In this document: in pieces, positions 26,140 through 35,832 of the stretch | Layout of the letters: every line of letters starts with the position of its first letter | How positions within the stretch are numbered: position 1 is the stretch's first letter | Origin: Acidovorax sp. A79 | GTDB lineage: Bacteria; Pseudomonadota; Gammaproteobacteria; Burkholderiales; Burkholderiaceae_C | Reading direction: 5' to 3' | NCBI RefSeq assembly: GCF_041154505.1 | Contig: NZ_AP028672.1 | Coordinates: 4,070,501-4,134,500, forward strand | DNA length: 64,000 nucleotides | Notes under the pieces: model-generated | Database searches by the model: none | The model's input: only the letters and a program-made list of their open reading frames with translations | What the model was told of the DNA's origin: nothing | Made by a program: the position numbers and the translations under genes

Positions 26140-27687
26140 TTATGCGATCCGACATGTCCCATCCCATGAGGGGTCCGCAGCGCCGTCCAGGCGCCCATCC
26201 GCGCGTTCTCCGACAGCCTGAACGATTCCAAGGTGGTTCTCGTGCCCAACGGCATGGACTTCCACGCGCGACCAATGAGAGCGAAGTGCCTCGATGACCT
26301 CGTGGCCTGCATCTGCGTGTACCCTTGGACAGCCGTCCTTGAAATTGACACGCGGCGCTCGCAAGGCTTCGGGCAACCCCAGCCCTCGGTCCACCACGTT
26401 GACGATGGTTTGGGCGACGGCACCGGGAATTCGTTCGCTTCCGGCGCCACCAAGGGACAAAAGCACGCGACCTCCACGCGAAACGATGGCCGGCGTCATT
26501 TCCGTCACATCGCGGGCACCTGGCACCGGGTCGGAGCCCATGCGGTAGCTCTTTGCAGGAAACAGATCGAAGGAGGTCTCAGTGCTGCGAAGGCCGAAGT
26601 GAGGTCCGATCGACATGGTCAAGGCGACAGCCATGCCGCTCGCATCCAGTGCCGACAAGTGCGTGGTGTCCTGGTCCTCGCGTAGCGCTTGAGTCGGGAG
26701 TTCGGACGCAACGTGGGCACGCGGGACACTCCCATTGATCAGGCCTTGCGAAATTGCATCTACCCTCTTGGCGACGAAGTGCGGGTCGATGAGCGCTTCG
26801 TAGGGCAGTCCGTCGGGCTTAGGTTCGAGCGATCCCAGTCGTTGTGGGCGGTCTTCGAAACAGGTTTCGATGATTGCAGCCAAAGTGCATGCTTCACGGC
26901 CGGTAAGCGCAGGGCCGAATTTTGGGAAGCGATCAAGGATTGCCAGCATCTCCAACAGCGTGTGCCCCCAGCCTTGGCGGCCAACGGTCGTGACTTGGCA
27001 GTCGCGGAACTGGCAATGCAGGATTTCACCTTCACGTGCATCGGCAGCCTCCAAGTCTTCGATCCGCCAATGCCCACCGCGCGAGCGAATGCCATCAACG
27101 AGCCGGCTCGCCGTCGAGCCTGACATGATGGCGGGGGCGCCACCTTCACCGTAGGCCCGCAACAGGCCAGCAAGCTTCTCGTGCCGGAAGAGCGTTGGCG
27201 GGCTTCCGCCATCCAAATACGGACCCGCTCCCGCTTCCACCAGCTCCGGCGCACGAAGCGCCCAAACTGCGGCAAGGTGGGAAGGTGCAGAAAATCCCTC
27301 ATCCGCGAGCCGAGCCGCAGGCGCGACGACCTCCGTCAAAGACAATCGGCCATGATCGCGATGGAGCTTGCAGAGGGCGTGCGGCAATCCAGGAATCCCC
27401 GCCAATCGCAGAGGCCCTGCGCCTAAATCGCGCGGCAACGAAGCAGGAATCGAGCTTGCCCCGTCTATCGCAAAGAAGCCACCTTGTCCGGTTCGAACAA
27501 CAATGTGGCAGCGACCGAGCAGGCTTGCGTTTGCAGGATCTGCAACGCAGAGCGTTAGGGCGGCCGCCACCGCAGCATCGGTGGCATTGCCTCCCGCCCT
27601 ATAGATTGCTTCACCGGCCGCTGTTGCAGCCGGTGACCCCGTTGCAATGACGCCGCCTCTCGAATCTTTTTGACCACGCGCAGACAT
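26140..27687 (-). CDS. Gamma-glutamyltransferase-like Ntn hydrolase (no signal peptide)
   Basis: 515 residues from ATG 27687, with TAGGAGG upstream. Family pattern: GGNATDAAVAAALTLCVADP, the autocleavage/nucleophile region DQDTTHLSALDASGMAVALT (T341 predicted nucleophile), and MTPAIVSRGGRVLLSLGGAG. Such enzymes self-cleave and hydrolyse gamma-glutamyl or related acyl amides. Unlike most family members, no signal peptide is visible, so it may act in the cytoplasm on imported substrate. It lies directly downstream of the peptide ABC genes; a second paralogue is at 46.6 kb. Confidence 0.9.
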   Translation of the reverse strand: MSARGQKDSRGGVIATGSPAATAAGEAIYRAGGNATDAAVAAALTLCVADPANASLLGRCHIVVRTGQGGFFAIDGASSIPASLPRDLGAGPLRLAGIPGLPHALCKLHRDHGRLSLTEVVAPAARLADEGFSAPSHLAAVWALRAPELVEAGAGPYLDGGSPPTLFRHEKLAGLLRAYGEGGAPAIMSGSTASRLVDGIRSRGGHWRIEDLEAADAREGEILHCQFRDCQVTTVGRQGWGHTLLEMLAILDRFPKFGPALTGREACTLAAIIETCFEDRPQRLGSLEPKPDGLPYEALIDPHFVAKRVDAISQGLINGSVPRAHVASELPTQALREDQDTTHLSALDASGMAVALTMSIGPHFGLRSTETSFDLFPAKSYRMGSDPVPGARDVTEMTPAIVSRGGRVLLSLGGAGSERIPGAVAQTIVNVVDRGLGLPEALRAPRVNFKDGCPRVHADAGHEVIEALRSHWSRVEVHAVGHENHLGIVQAVGERADGRLDGAADPSWDGTCRIA

Positions 27688-27704
27688 GTTTCTGCCTCCT
27701 ACTT

Positions 27705-28556
27705 TTATCGAGCTGTCCGGGGGTCGAAGACGTCGCGCAAGCCATCCCCCAGGAAGTTGAAACCGAGGACTGTCACGAAGATCGCCAATCCGGAATAGAT
27801 CGCCATAGAGGGCGCAATCTCCATCACCGTCGTGGCTTCCTGCAGCATCCGTCCCCAAGAGGGGGCGGGCGGCGGCAGGCCGAGGCCTAGAAAGCTGAGA
27901 GCAGCCTCGCCCAATACGGCTCCAGGGAAGACTAGCGTCGTCTGAATCAGGATCGGCCCAGAGCAGTTTGGAAGGATGTCCTGGACGAGGATCCTCACGG
28001 GCCATTTGCCCAGGGCTCGAGCGGCGAGCACGTAGTCCTCTTCCTTGCGCTGCAGCACTGTTGCGCGTACGACCCGGGCAAATCGGGGGATGCCAACGAT
28101 CGTCAGCGCAAGAACGATGGCCCAGAGGCTGTCGCCAAGAGCGGCCACCAGAGCAAGGGCGAGCAGAAGACCGGGAAACGCGAGCAATGCGTCCATGGCA
28201 CGCATCAGGAACGAGTCGATGGCGCCGCCGACGTAGCCTGCAGTGCCGCCCAGGGCGACACCAAGAACAAGCGAACAGAGCGTGACGAGCAATCCCACCT
28301 GCAAGGAGATCCCGGCGCCGTAGGCCAGGCGAGTCAGCAGATCTCTGCCGAACTGATCTGTCCCGAGCCAGTGGCCATCGCCTGGCGCAGCAAGCGCACT
28401 CCCAATGTCCATGCCATTCGGGTCCCAAGGCAGCACCAAGGGGAGGACGAGCGCGGCCGCAACCACGAGCGAGACCAATGCGACACCGATGAAGGCCAGC
28501 CGGTTGCGAAGGATGCGCAGCCCAAGCGCCTTTGTTTCCGAGGAGAGCATATTCAA
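27705..28556 (-). CDS. Peptide ABC transporter permease (DppC/OppC family)
   Basis: 283 residues, about six membrane helices. The N-terminal DppC pattern HWLGTDQFGRDLLTRLAYG and the cytoplasmic EAA-like loop (ARALGKWPVRILVQDILPN) are present. Starts at ATG 28556 after a purine-rich AAGGGGGA site. Ten bases downstream of the solute-binding-protein gene. Forms the channel with the DppB-type permease. Confidence 0.95.
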   Translation of the reverse strand: MNMLSSETKALGLRILRNRLAFIGVALVSLVVAAALVLPLVLPWDPNGMDIGSALAAPGDGHWLGTDQFGRDLLTRLAYGAGISLQVGLLVTLCSLVLGVALGGTAGYVGGAIDSFLMRAMDALLAFPGLLLALALVAALGDSLWAIVLALTIVGIPRFARVVRATVLQRKEEDYVLAARALGKWPVRILVQDILPNCSGPILIQTTLVFPGAVLGEAALSFLGLGLPPPAPSWGRMLQEATTVMEIAPSMAIYSGLAIFVTVLGFNFLGDGLRDVFDPRTAR

Positions 28557-28565
28557 AAGTCCCCC

Positions 28566-30095
28566 TTAGCGGTTCAACCAGATTTTTGCAAGACCACCGT
28601 CGGCAAGTGACAGGTCACCGTCAGCGTTGGTATGGAAGCCCTTCACTTCATCGCGCCACGCGAGTGTTCGTGGTTCGAAAAAAAGCATGAGGCTGGGCAC
28701 GTCGCGCTCAATGATGTCGAAGACTTGCTGATACGTCTCTTTGCGCTTCTGGGGATTGGGCTCGACTCGGGCGGCATCGAGTAATTCGGTAACCTTGGTG
28801 TTTTCGTATCCGCCTGCCAAGTAGTTCGCCGGTCCCCTTTTGAGGTAGAACCGGCTGAAGCGGAAATCGGGGTCGTTGTAGCCGCTGGCCGATGAAATCA
28901 CGAACTGGAAGTCGTAGGCTTTCATGCGCTGGTTCAGCGCCACCCAATCGGAAACCCGGATCGTCGCCTGGAAGCCGACGGCATTCAACTGGCTCTGGAT
29001 CACCTGTGCATCGCGTCGGTACTCTGGTCTGGACTCGATCGTGATGGGCGGCCCGCTCTTGAATCCTGCTTCCGCCAGAAGTGCCTTGGCTTTCGCGGGG
29101 TTGCTCTTCACTGGATCACCCTCCAACCGCCAGAATGCTCCCTTTTCCCAGATCTGGTTGTCGACTCGCCCAAATCCCGATGTGAGAGCCTGAACGAGCA
29201 CGTTGCGGTCGATTGCCAGATTGGCGGCCTGCCGAACCCGTGGGTCATTGAAGGGCGGCTTCGTCGTGTTCATGATCGCCGTGTGCCAGACCGCGCCGGG
29301 GGCTACAAGAAGTTCGAATCCACGGGATCTGTTGGGCGCAAGGACCGGCAGCAACTGATTGGGTACGGACGTGATCAGGTCAACCGCACCGGTGCGCAGC
29401 GCGGTCATCCGCGCGGCGTCATCTGGCACTGGCAGAAATGTCAACGAGTTGACATGCGGCTCGCCCTTGCGCCAGTAGCCTTCGAATTTCTTCATCGTGA
29501 CACGCTCTTTGCCTCCTTCCGTCAGGGCGAAGGGGCCCGTACCGACCAGATGCGTGATCGACCCATCGGGATTTAGGGTTTCCTTGGGAATGATCGAAGC
29601 CCACACGCCCGAAAGCGTCGTCAGGAACGGCGCGAATGGTTCCTTGAGATGCACCGTGACCGTGTTCGCGTCGACCACCTCGATGTTGTCGATCACGGAC
29701 AGTTCACCACGACGGCGCGAGCCGGTCTTCGGGTCAAGCATTCGGTCGAGGCTGAATTTCACGTCACCGGCGGTCATGACACGACCATTGTGAAACTTCA
29801 CGCCCTGGCGGAGTTTGAAGGTATAAAGGCGCTTGTCGTTCGAAACCGTCCAGGATTGCGCCAGCCAAGGGACAAATTCGCCCTTGCGATCGCGGTTTAG
29901 CAGGCCCTCGGCAATCTGGCCGAGAATCCAGCCCGTACTGTCACCCTGGATAACCGCTGGGTCGAATCCGTTGGTCAGTGAACTTGTCTCCAGACCCACT
30001 TTAAGGGCGCCTCCATCCTTCGGAGTCCCTGGCGATTGCGCGGATGCTGCGGCGGCCACCAGGGCCAGCGAGGCAGCGAAGTGCTTGAGTTTCAT
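28566..30095 (-). CDS. Peptide ABC transporter substrate-binding protein (family 5)
   Basis: 509 residues. Signal peptide MKLKHFAASLALVAAAASAQ. Family-5 landmarks include VPWLAQSWTVSNDKRLYTFK, LRQGVKFHNGRVMTAGDVKF, and DPRVRQAANLAIDRNVLVQA. It binds an oligopeptide or peptide-like conjugate (gamma-glutamyl or glutathione-like ligands are handled by relatives such as GsiB). The adjoining gamma-glutamyltransferase gene suggests that type of ligand. Confidence 0.95.
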   Translation of the reverse strand: MKLKHFAASLALVAAAASAQSPGTPKDGGALKVGLETSSLTNGFDPAVIQGDSTGWILGQIAEGLLNRDRKGEFVPWLAQSWTVSNDKRLYTFKLRQGVKFHNGRVMTAGDVKFSLDRMLDPKTGSRRRGELSVIDNIEVVDANTVTVHLKEPFAPFLTTLSGVWASIIPKETLNPDGSITHLVGTGPFALTEGGKERVTMKKFEGYWRKGEPHVNSLTFLPVPDDAARMTALRTGAVDLITSVPNQLLPVLAPNRSRGFELLVAPGAVWHTAIMNTTKPPFNDPRVRQAANLAIDRNVLVQALTSGFGRVDNQIWEKGAFWRLEGDPVKSNPAKAKALLAEAGFKSGPPITIESRPEYRRDAQVIQSQLNAVGFQATIRVSDWVALNQRMKAYDFQFVISSASGYNDPDFRFSRFYLKRGPANYLAGGYENTKVTELLDAARVEPNPQKRKETYQQVFDIIERDVPSLMLFFEPRTLAWRDEVKGFHTNADGDLSLADGGLAKIWLNR

Positions 30096-30114
30096 GCTTA
30101 TGTTTCCTGGACGT

Positions 30115-31059
30115 TCAATGGAGTTTCACGCGTGGATCGAGGAGCCGGTACGACAGGTCGACCAGCAAGTTGACGAGCATGCAGACCGTGGCCATGACGA
30201 GCACGATCCCCTGAATCATGGGATAGTCGCGTTCCGCAACGGCGCTCACGGCAAGCTTGCCGAGGCCCGGCCACGCGAAGATCGTTTCAGCGATGACGGC
30301 GCCTTCAAGCAAACCGCTGAACTGAATGCCGATCAACGTGACTGTCGGAATCATCGCGTTCTTCAACACATGCAATCCGATCACCATTTTTTCTGGTGCG
30401 CCTTTTGCGCGCGCCGTCCGGACATAGTCGCGTCCCAGCTGCTCAATGACTTCGGCGCGCACCAGACGAGTTATGTTCGCCGCCATGGCGGTTCCTAGGA
30501 CGACCGTCGGCAAGATGAGGTGGCGCAGCGCATCCAAGGGTTGGGAAAATGACGCATACCCCATCGATGGCAAGAGACCCAGGTACTGAGCAAAGACCAG
30601 GATCAACAGGATCGCGAACCAGAAACTGGGTACCGAGATGCCGATCAATGCCCCGCCCATGGCGAGAAAATCAACGAAGGTATTGCGGAACAGTGCTGCA
30701 GTTATACCGAGCGGTATCGCGATCAGAACTGCGAGCAATGCCGAAGACAAGGCGAGTGTCAACGTCGCGGGAAAGCGCTCGGCGATCATTTCCAGCACGG
30801 GGCGCTTCGTCGAGATCGATGTCCCGAAGTCACCTGAAACGACGTTGCCGATCCAGGTGAGGTACTGAGTAGGGAGCGAGCGGTCTAGGCCATACTTGGC
30901 TCTCATCTGGGCCTCGACCACAGGATCGCTGTGCCCTTCGCCCATCAACACCTCGACGGGGTCGCCCGGAACAAGGTGCACCAGAAGAAATACGAGCATG
31001 GAAAGCAACACCAAGACCGGAACCAGTTGCAGTACCCGTCGCACAATGAACTTCAACAT
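30115..31059 (-). CDS. Peptide ABC transporter permease (DppB/OppB family)
   Basis: 314 residues, six predicted helices. The DppB signature MLVFLLVHLVPGDPVEVLMG and the cytoplasmic loop VRTARAKGAPEKMVIGLHVL are clear. Start overlaps the end of the upstream ATPase gene by 7 bases, so translation is coupled. Pairs with the DppC-type permease. Confidence 0.95.
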   Translation of the reverse strand: MLKFIVRRVLQLVPVLVLLSMLVFLLVHLVPGDPVEVLMGEGHSDPVVEAQMRAKYGLDRSLPTQYLTWIGNVVSGDFGTSISTKRPVLEMIAERFPATLTLALSSALLAVLIAIPLGITAALFRNTFVDFLAMGGALIGISVPSFWFAILLILVFAQYLGLLPSMGYASFSQPLDALRHLILPTVVLGTAMAANITRLVRAEVIEQLGRDYVRTARAKGAPEKMVIGLHVLKNAMIPTVTLIGIQFSGLLEGAVIAETIFAWPGLGKLAVSAVAERDYPMIQGIVLVMATVCMLVNLLVDLSYRLLDPRVKLH

Positions 31060-32069
31060 TTACTGGACTCCTTGCTTTGCGTCCAGACTGGGCCGCGGTC
31101 AACAACATTGAGCCGGATACATGCAGCCTCTCGGCCATCGCCCTGCGTGCTCAGTGGTGGCACGACCTGGGCACAGGCGTCGGCGGCATAGAGGCAGCGG
31201 GTGCGAAATGCGCAACCCGTCGGAGGGTTCAGGGGGCTTGGCAGCTCACCACGCAAAGGTACGTGCTCATGACGGCGAGTTGGATCTGGAACTGGGACAG
31301 CCGACATCAGGGCGCGCGTGTAGGGGTGCGCTGGATCCGTGAACAACTTTTCAGTCGGCCCGATTTCGACAATGCGTCCCAAGTACATCACTGCCACGCG
31401 GTCGCAAAACGCACGCACCACGGAGAGGTTATGGCTGATGAAAAGAAAGCTCAACCCGAAGTCGGCTCGCAATTGCGAAAGAAGGTTGAGGATCTGCGCC
31501 TGAACCGATACGTCGAGCGCAGAAACGGCTTCGTCTGCGACCAACAACCGCGGCTGCGGCGCCAATGCCCTGGCAATACAGATGCGCTGGCGTTGTCCAC
31601 CTGAAAATTCGTGAGGATAGCGAGCGTAGTCTTCTGCCCGCAATCCCACGCGCTCAAGAAGTTCTCCCACGCGCACGCGAATGTTGCCGCCGTCCAGACC
31701 ATCTGCGATGCTCGAGCCAACGCTCCTTCGCGGGTTCAGGGCCCCGAATGGATCCTGAAGAACAATCTGCATCTGCTTTCGCAGTTTGCGCATGTCTCTG
31801 GCGCTTGCGCTGCCCAGATCGCTTCCGTCAAAGCGCACCTGACCAGAGGTCGGCGTATAGAGCTGAAGGATACTGCGGGCAAGCGTGGATTTTCCACACC
31901 CAGACTCGCCGACGATGCCGAGCGTTTCCCCACTCGCAAGCGTGAAGGAAACGTTTTCAACCGCGTGGAGCCATCGCGTCGGACGTCCGAGAGCATTTGT
32001 TTCGATGGGAAAGCGCTGCGTGAGACCCTCGACTTGAAGGATCGCGCTTTGTGTTGATACGTCAAGCAT
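31053..32069 (-). CDS. Peptide ABC transporter ATPase (OppF/DppF family)
   Basis: 338 residues. Walker A GESGCGKST, signature FSGGQRQRICIARAL, Walker B LLVADEAVSALD, H-loop SHNL, and the C-terminal oligopeptide-transporter extension with Cys-rich GCAFRTRCLYAADAC that in relatives binds an Fe-S cluster or metal. Overlaps both neighbours by 7-8 bases. Confidence 0.95.
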   Translation of the reverse strand: MLDVSTQSAILQVEGLTQRFPIETNALGRPTRWLHAVENVSFTLASGETLGIVGESGCGKSTLARSILQLYTPTSGQVRFDGSDLGSASARDMRKLRKQMQIVLQDPFGALNPRRSVGSSIADGLDGGNIRVRVGELLERVGLRAEDYARYPHEFSGGQRQRICIARALAPQPRLLVADEAVSALDVSVQAQILNLLSQLRADFGLSFLFISHNLSVVRAFCDRVAVMYLGRIVEIGPTEKLFTDPAHPYTRALMSAVPVPDPTRRHEHVPLRGELPSPLNPPTGCAFRTRCLYAADACAQVVPPLSTQGDGREAACIRLNVVDRGPVWTQSKESSKC

Positions 32070-33129
32070 GGAGCCAGCACCTCACGGAGTCGGCGCCGAT
32101 CCGCACCAAGGGGGGAGTTTCGCTGCAGCGGTCGTGGACCTGGTCGCAACGATCACGGAACGGGCAGCCCGATGGGACTTGCCGCATCGAAGGCGCACTG
32201 CCTGACATTGAAGGCAAGGGCTTGTCGGTGCGCGGAACATCGACCCGTGGCACCGATCTGAGGAGCCCTTGTGTGTACGGGTGCCTTGGATGGGCAAAGA
32301 GTTCAGCCGTCGGTGCCTCCTCGACAATTCTTCCGGCGTACATCACGGCGATTCGGTCTGCCGTTTCGGCCACAACGCCTATGTCGTGTGTGATCAAGAC
32401 GACCGCCGTCCCCAGATCACGCTGCAAGTCCGCAATTAAGTCGAGTATTTGAGCCTGCACCGTAACGTCCAGGGCAGTCGTGGGTTCGTCGGCGACAAGC
32501 ACTGCCGGATTGCAAGACAGAGCCATGGCGATCATGACGCGCTGCCGCATACCGCCCGACAGTTCGTGGGGGTATTGCCTCAGCCTGCGCTCAGCATCCG
32601 AAATGCCGACCTTAGTTAGCATGAGAATTGCATGCTGCGATGCTTCGCGCCGACCTAAGCTCGTGTGCAGTCGTATCGCTTCCGTCAGCTGGTACCCCAC
32701 CGTCAGCACAGGGTTCAGCGAGGTCATCGGCTCCTGGAAAATCATCGCGATGCGATGCCCGCGGATCTTCGACAACGCGGTGCGCCCCAGAGCGGAGATG
32801 CATTGTCCGTCGAGTCGTATATCACCTGCCGTGACTGGTGCCATCCCCAGCAGCGAAAGAGCGAGCGTGGACTTTCCGGAGCCTGACTCGCCCACGATGG
32901 CAAAAGTCTTGCCAGGCTCGAGATCGAAAGAAACCTCGACGACTGCCTGGATCTGTCCATCCTCGAGGTCATAGCACACCGACAGATCGCGCACGCTGAG
33001 GACGGGGGGCGACGAGTCGATGCGTGACGCGTCCTCGCCTGTAGGCTTCACAGGTTTCCCTGCTGCTGAGCTGCTTAAGTCGACACCTGACGCGAGTGCG
33101 GTTGGGCGATTCATTTCACACGTGAGCAT
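32062..33129 (-). CDS. Peptide ABC transporter ATPase (OppD/DppD family)
   Basis: 355 residues. Walker A GESGSGKST, signature LSGGMRQRVMIAMAL, Walker B VLVADEPTTALD and the C-terminal GCPFRDRCDQVHDRC extension. First gene of the seven-gene minus-strand operon (two ATPases, DppB, receptor, DppC, gamma-glutamyltransferase, aminotransferase). Two copies of the putative RpiR operator lie 80-125 bases upstream. The first about 40 residues are a non-conserved extension, so the true start may be downstream. Confidence 0.94.
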   Translation of the reverse strand: MLTCEMNRPTALASGVDLSSSAAGKPVKPTGEDASRIDSSPPVLSVRDLSVCYDLEDGQIQAVVEVSFDLEPGKTFAIVGESGSGKSTLALSLLGMAPVTAGDIRLDGQCISALGRTALSKIRGHRIAMIFQEPMTSLNPVLTVGYQLTEAIRLHTSLGRREASQHAILMLTKVGISDAERRLRQYPHELSGGMRQRVMIAMALSCNPAVLVADEPTTALDVTVQAQILDLIADLQRDLGTAVVLITHDIGVVAETADRIAVMYAGRIVEEAPTAELFAHPRHPYTQGLLRSVPRVDVPRTDKPLPSMSGSAPSMRQVPSGCPFRDRCDQVHDRCSETPPLVRIGADSVRCWLHA

Positions 33130-33210
33130 TGGATTTCCGGGTCATGTTGTCTCTTCTTTATGGCAAGCATCAAGAATCTCTCGCCATTTAACTCAATCCT
33201 AACGCAAAAA

Positions 33211-33253
33211 GGAACGAATGAACCATAAGTAGTAACCATGAAACGAATGAACC
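33211..33253. promoter_or_regulatory. Tandem putative RpiR operators upstream of the peptide ABC operon
   Basis: GGAACGAATGAACC (33211-33224) and GAAACGAATGAACC (33240-33253), 29 bases apart. The first is identical, in reverse complement, to a site at 45333-45346, and its first ten bases recur at the rpiR start. See the regulon finding. Confidence 0.65.
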
Positions 33254-33537
33254 TTTTCTCGATTTGCTGCAGCCCGGTCGGGGGGCGTGTTGCGGGCAGG
33301 GAGCGTCTGGGCGTCGGAGGCGCGCGAAGGCCCCCCCAAAGCTCCCGCTTTCAGTCGAGGCTGTTCCTGACGAACGCTCTAGAGCGAATTGACATTCATG
33401 AGATCAAAGACGAGGTGATAGCGCTTGCTATGAACTTGAAATCCCAGCCAATATCCGTGTAGCAGTGGGCCGTACGGTATGCAACTGGCGGCGATCCTCT
33501 ACTGAAGGGCCCGCTTGACGCGGGTACCGTCCCTACG
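33254..33537. other. Intergenic region up to the IS66 remnant
   Basis: No gene supported. Contains a G/C-rich stretch (about 33270-33350) and, from about 33470, what is probably the outer end of the IS66 element. Confidence 0.4.
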
Positions 33538-33916
33538 ATGAAGACTCTTCCAATAAAGACTGCCCGGGGCCGCGCGAGTACAACAAGCAACTCAAGGCTG
33601 AGGTGTTGGACCGCGGCGTACAGCCGGGAGCCAGTGTAGGCTGCGTAGCCTGGCCCGGGGCCTGCATTCGAACATGGTGCATCGTTGGATGCGAGAGCAG
33701 CGAGCGCGACAAGCGTTGACGCCGCCCGCGTGCGTATCCTTGCCGATGCACACTGCCGGTCCTGCATGCGAGGCGGCCACCGCAAGGCTGGCTGAGCCCG
33801 CTGACGAGCAACAGTTGTCTGAGGTACATCTTCAAGTCCGGCGCGGCGAAATACCGGCGCACTTGCAATGTCTGCTGATTCAATGCGGCACACTTCTTCG
33901 CGAGCCCTTGCGATGA
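33538..33916 (+). pseudogene. IS66-family tnpA, frameshifted
   Basis: Pieces of the IS66 accessory protein TnpA are spread over frames: EYNKQLKAEVLDRGVQPGAS (DNA-binding part), then after a shift HSNMVHRWMREQRARQ and the C-terminal ACEAATARLAEPADEQ...VHLQVRRGEI. At least two frameshifts. Its 3' end overlaps the tnpB start as in intact IS66 elements. Confidence 0.72.
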
Positions 33917-34244
33917 TCCTTGTCGACGCAGTCTCGCTGGCCACTGCTACCCTGGACATTCGTGCCGACACCGACACCGACACTGCGCTGGTCCGGGAGA
34001 TTACAGTCTTCGGCGCCGGCCCAACTCACCACGCCTGTCTGTTCGCCAAGAGAGTGCCAACCGCACCAAGGTGCTGATGCATGATGGGATCGGTATCTGG
34101 CTGGCGGCTCGCCGCCGGCACCAGGGCGAGTTCACCTGGTCGGCGCCGGTCGATGTCCTTTGGCCTCTGGAGCGTGAACAACTCGATGCCCTGGTGCTGG
34201 GCCTGCCTTGGCAGCGCATGGGAGACGCGGCATCATCACCGTAG
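33913..34244 (+). pseudogene. IS66-family tnpB, frameshifted
   Basis: Starts MILVDAVSLATATLDIRADT, matching the TnpB N-terminus, shifts frame near 34040, and continues NRTKVLMHDGIGIWLAARR, GEFTWSAPVDVLWPLEREQL to a TAG at 34242-34244. The whole protein is represented, so this is recent decay. Confidence 0.82.
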
Positions 34245-34313
34245 TCTGAGACGGCGTGCAATCAGTGAATATGCGCGTGACGGCGCAATGCCGTCCTTGG
34301 CACACTCGCTGTC

Positions 34314-34410
34314 ATGTTGATGCAGCCGCAATCCCTGGATGATCTGAGCGCATCAACAGATGCGCGAGATGACCGCGCGCCTGCTCACCGATATACCCGC
34401 GCCCAGGCAC
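34314..34410 (+). pseudogene. IS66-family tnpC transposase, N-terminal scrap
   Basis: Begins MLMQPQSLDDLSA and, after a shift, gives REMTARLLTDI, the usual start of the TnpC transposase. The catalytic domain is absent, so the element cannot move itself. Confidence 0.6.
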
Positions 34411-34485
34411 AAAAGAAGCCTTTGATTTTGATGACCAGGCTTTGAGTAAAGTCCTCGAGTACGTCACATCGAACTGAGAAGCGCT

Positions 34486-35022
34486 GTGTACGTCACCTTC
34501 AGTGATGCAAGGACTTGGTTTATCACTGCGATCGATGGTTTGCGAGTACTGGAAATCGCAATCTACGACACTAAATCCAGGCCGATCAGTCAATCCACTC
34601 TTGAAGAAATTCATGGAATGTCGGCCCAAGAGTGGAGGAATTTCCTAAGGCAGCGGGAAGAAGAGCATGAACTGTTCGCGTCCTTGGCTGTGTTGGCAAG
34701 CTTCGAAGGGCACATACGACGTGACTTTGACTTGCGCAGCGCACCTGGCTCAAAGATGCAGTTTGCGAGCCTGTTCTCCAGTGTGGTCGGTGCTGGCAAT
34801 GTCTCCTTGTCAAACATTTTTGGAGCATGGGAGAGAGCCGTTGGCAATCCGCATTACCTACGACCGACTCTAACTAGCCTTCGGGAACTGTATCGCGATA
34901 GGAATTTGATGGCCCACGGCAAGGGGCGCCGTGGTGATTTCGAGTTCCAGCCGATATACGAGAAGTTAGAAACTGCGCTCGCCAAATGGCAGCAACTTGA
35001 TAGTTATTTCGGGCGGCGTTGA
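34486..35022 (+). CDS. HEPN-like protein
   Basis: 178 residues from GTG 34486 (an internal ATG is at 34618). All-helical prediction; near the C-terminus LRELYRDRNLMAHGKG contains R139-N140-x3-H144, fitting the Rx4-6H motif of HEPN domains, many of which are RNases in toxin-antitoxin, abortive-infection or CRISPR-linked systems. The LFASLAVLASFEGHIRRDFD helix is also typical. No partner antitoxin or nucleotidyltransferase is adjacent; it stands alone between an IS66 remnant and a LysR pseudogene. Could be a non-catalytic HEPN. Confidence 0.6.
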   Translation: MYVTFSDARTWFITAIDGLRVLEIAIYDTKSRPISQSTLEEIHGMSAQEWRNFLRQREEEHELFASLAVLASFEGHIRRDFDLRSAPGSKMQFASLFSSVVGAGNVSLSNIFGAWERAVGNPHYLRPTLTSLRELYRDRNLMAHGKGRRGDFEFQPIYEKLETALAKWQQLDSYFGRR

Positions 35023-35068
35023 TATCTTGTGGTTGATGTCCCCATGTAGGGTACGACTCAGCAATCTT

Positions 35069-35545
35069 TCAGTGCTGTGGTGATCCGCGCTTGACTAAAA
35101 CGTCCTTGGGCGAGGCTGGTTGCATTAAGCTCAGGTCTTTGATCGTGGTGGCTGCGAACTCAATGAGCGCAGCAACCGCACGTGGCAAATGCCTACGGCT
35201 GTGGTACACAAAATGCACCCGAATCGCTCCCGAAGCATAGTCGGATAGAACCTCCTGCAATTGCCCCGCAGCCATATGCGGCGCGGTGAGATCCGCAGGA
35301 AGCAAGGCAATGCTAAGCCCGGCAAGCGCCCCGGAGAGCTGGGCCGACGATGTGTTCGCTTGAAACGGCCCATCCACCTCCACCGCAACCTAGGGCTTCT
35401 TAGTCCCTCCCAATCGCCAAGTGGTCTTCGGACCTCCACGAGCAGGGGATGTGATGCAGTCGTGCGAGCCGAGTTCGCGTGGGTGTGAATGGTTGCCGCG
35501 CGCCGCCAGATACTTCGGACTAGCCACCAAAGCGGCATAAGTTGA
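35069..35545 (-). pseudogene. LysR-family regulator, C-terminal half with in-frame stop
   Basis: The minus strand reads LVASPKYLAARGNHSHPREL from about 35545, has an in-frame TAG at 35392-35390, then continues ALAGLSIALLPADLTAPHMA and PRAVAALIEFAATT to the stop at 35069. These are effector-domain motifs of LysR proteins; the helix-turn-helix half is missing. It precedes, divergently, a set of decayed oxidoreductase genes it may once have controlled. Confidence 0.75.
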
Positions 35546-35832
35546 TTTTCATGCAAATCTAACCTACTGGGTGCTGCATCCTGAACAGTTGGTGGCCTTC
35601 GAGTAATCGGACGCGCCCATCGAGTTCGATGGCACTGACGGACACCCAGTTCCTGCTTGGCTCCGCCGTGCCGCGTACGCAGGACCTTTCTCTGGGCTAC
35701 TACTCGCTGGACACTTTACGCGAAGCCCTACAAGACGGTGAAGCCCACATCCAGGCCATCTGCAAACGCCTGGTCGTCGAGGGCCGGTTGAGCCCTCGCT
35801 CGCTCTGACACCGACTTCCACAGGAAATCGGC
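35546..35832. other. Short gap with an unidentified 59-codon frame
   Basis: An ATG-initiated frame at 35629-35808 (plus) encodes MALTDTQFLLGSAVPRTQDL and ends KRLVVEGRLSPRSL. It reads like the tail of a larger protein but I cannot place it. Confidence 0.25.

Noticed and set aside
27688..28428. Upstream extension of the gamma-glutamyltransferase frame
   Set aside because: It overlaps the DppC permease gene in another frame; ATG 27687 with a strong ribosome site is the start.
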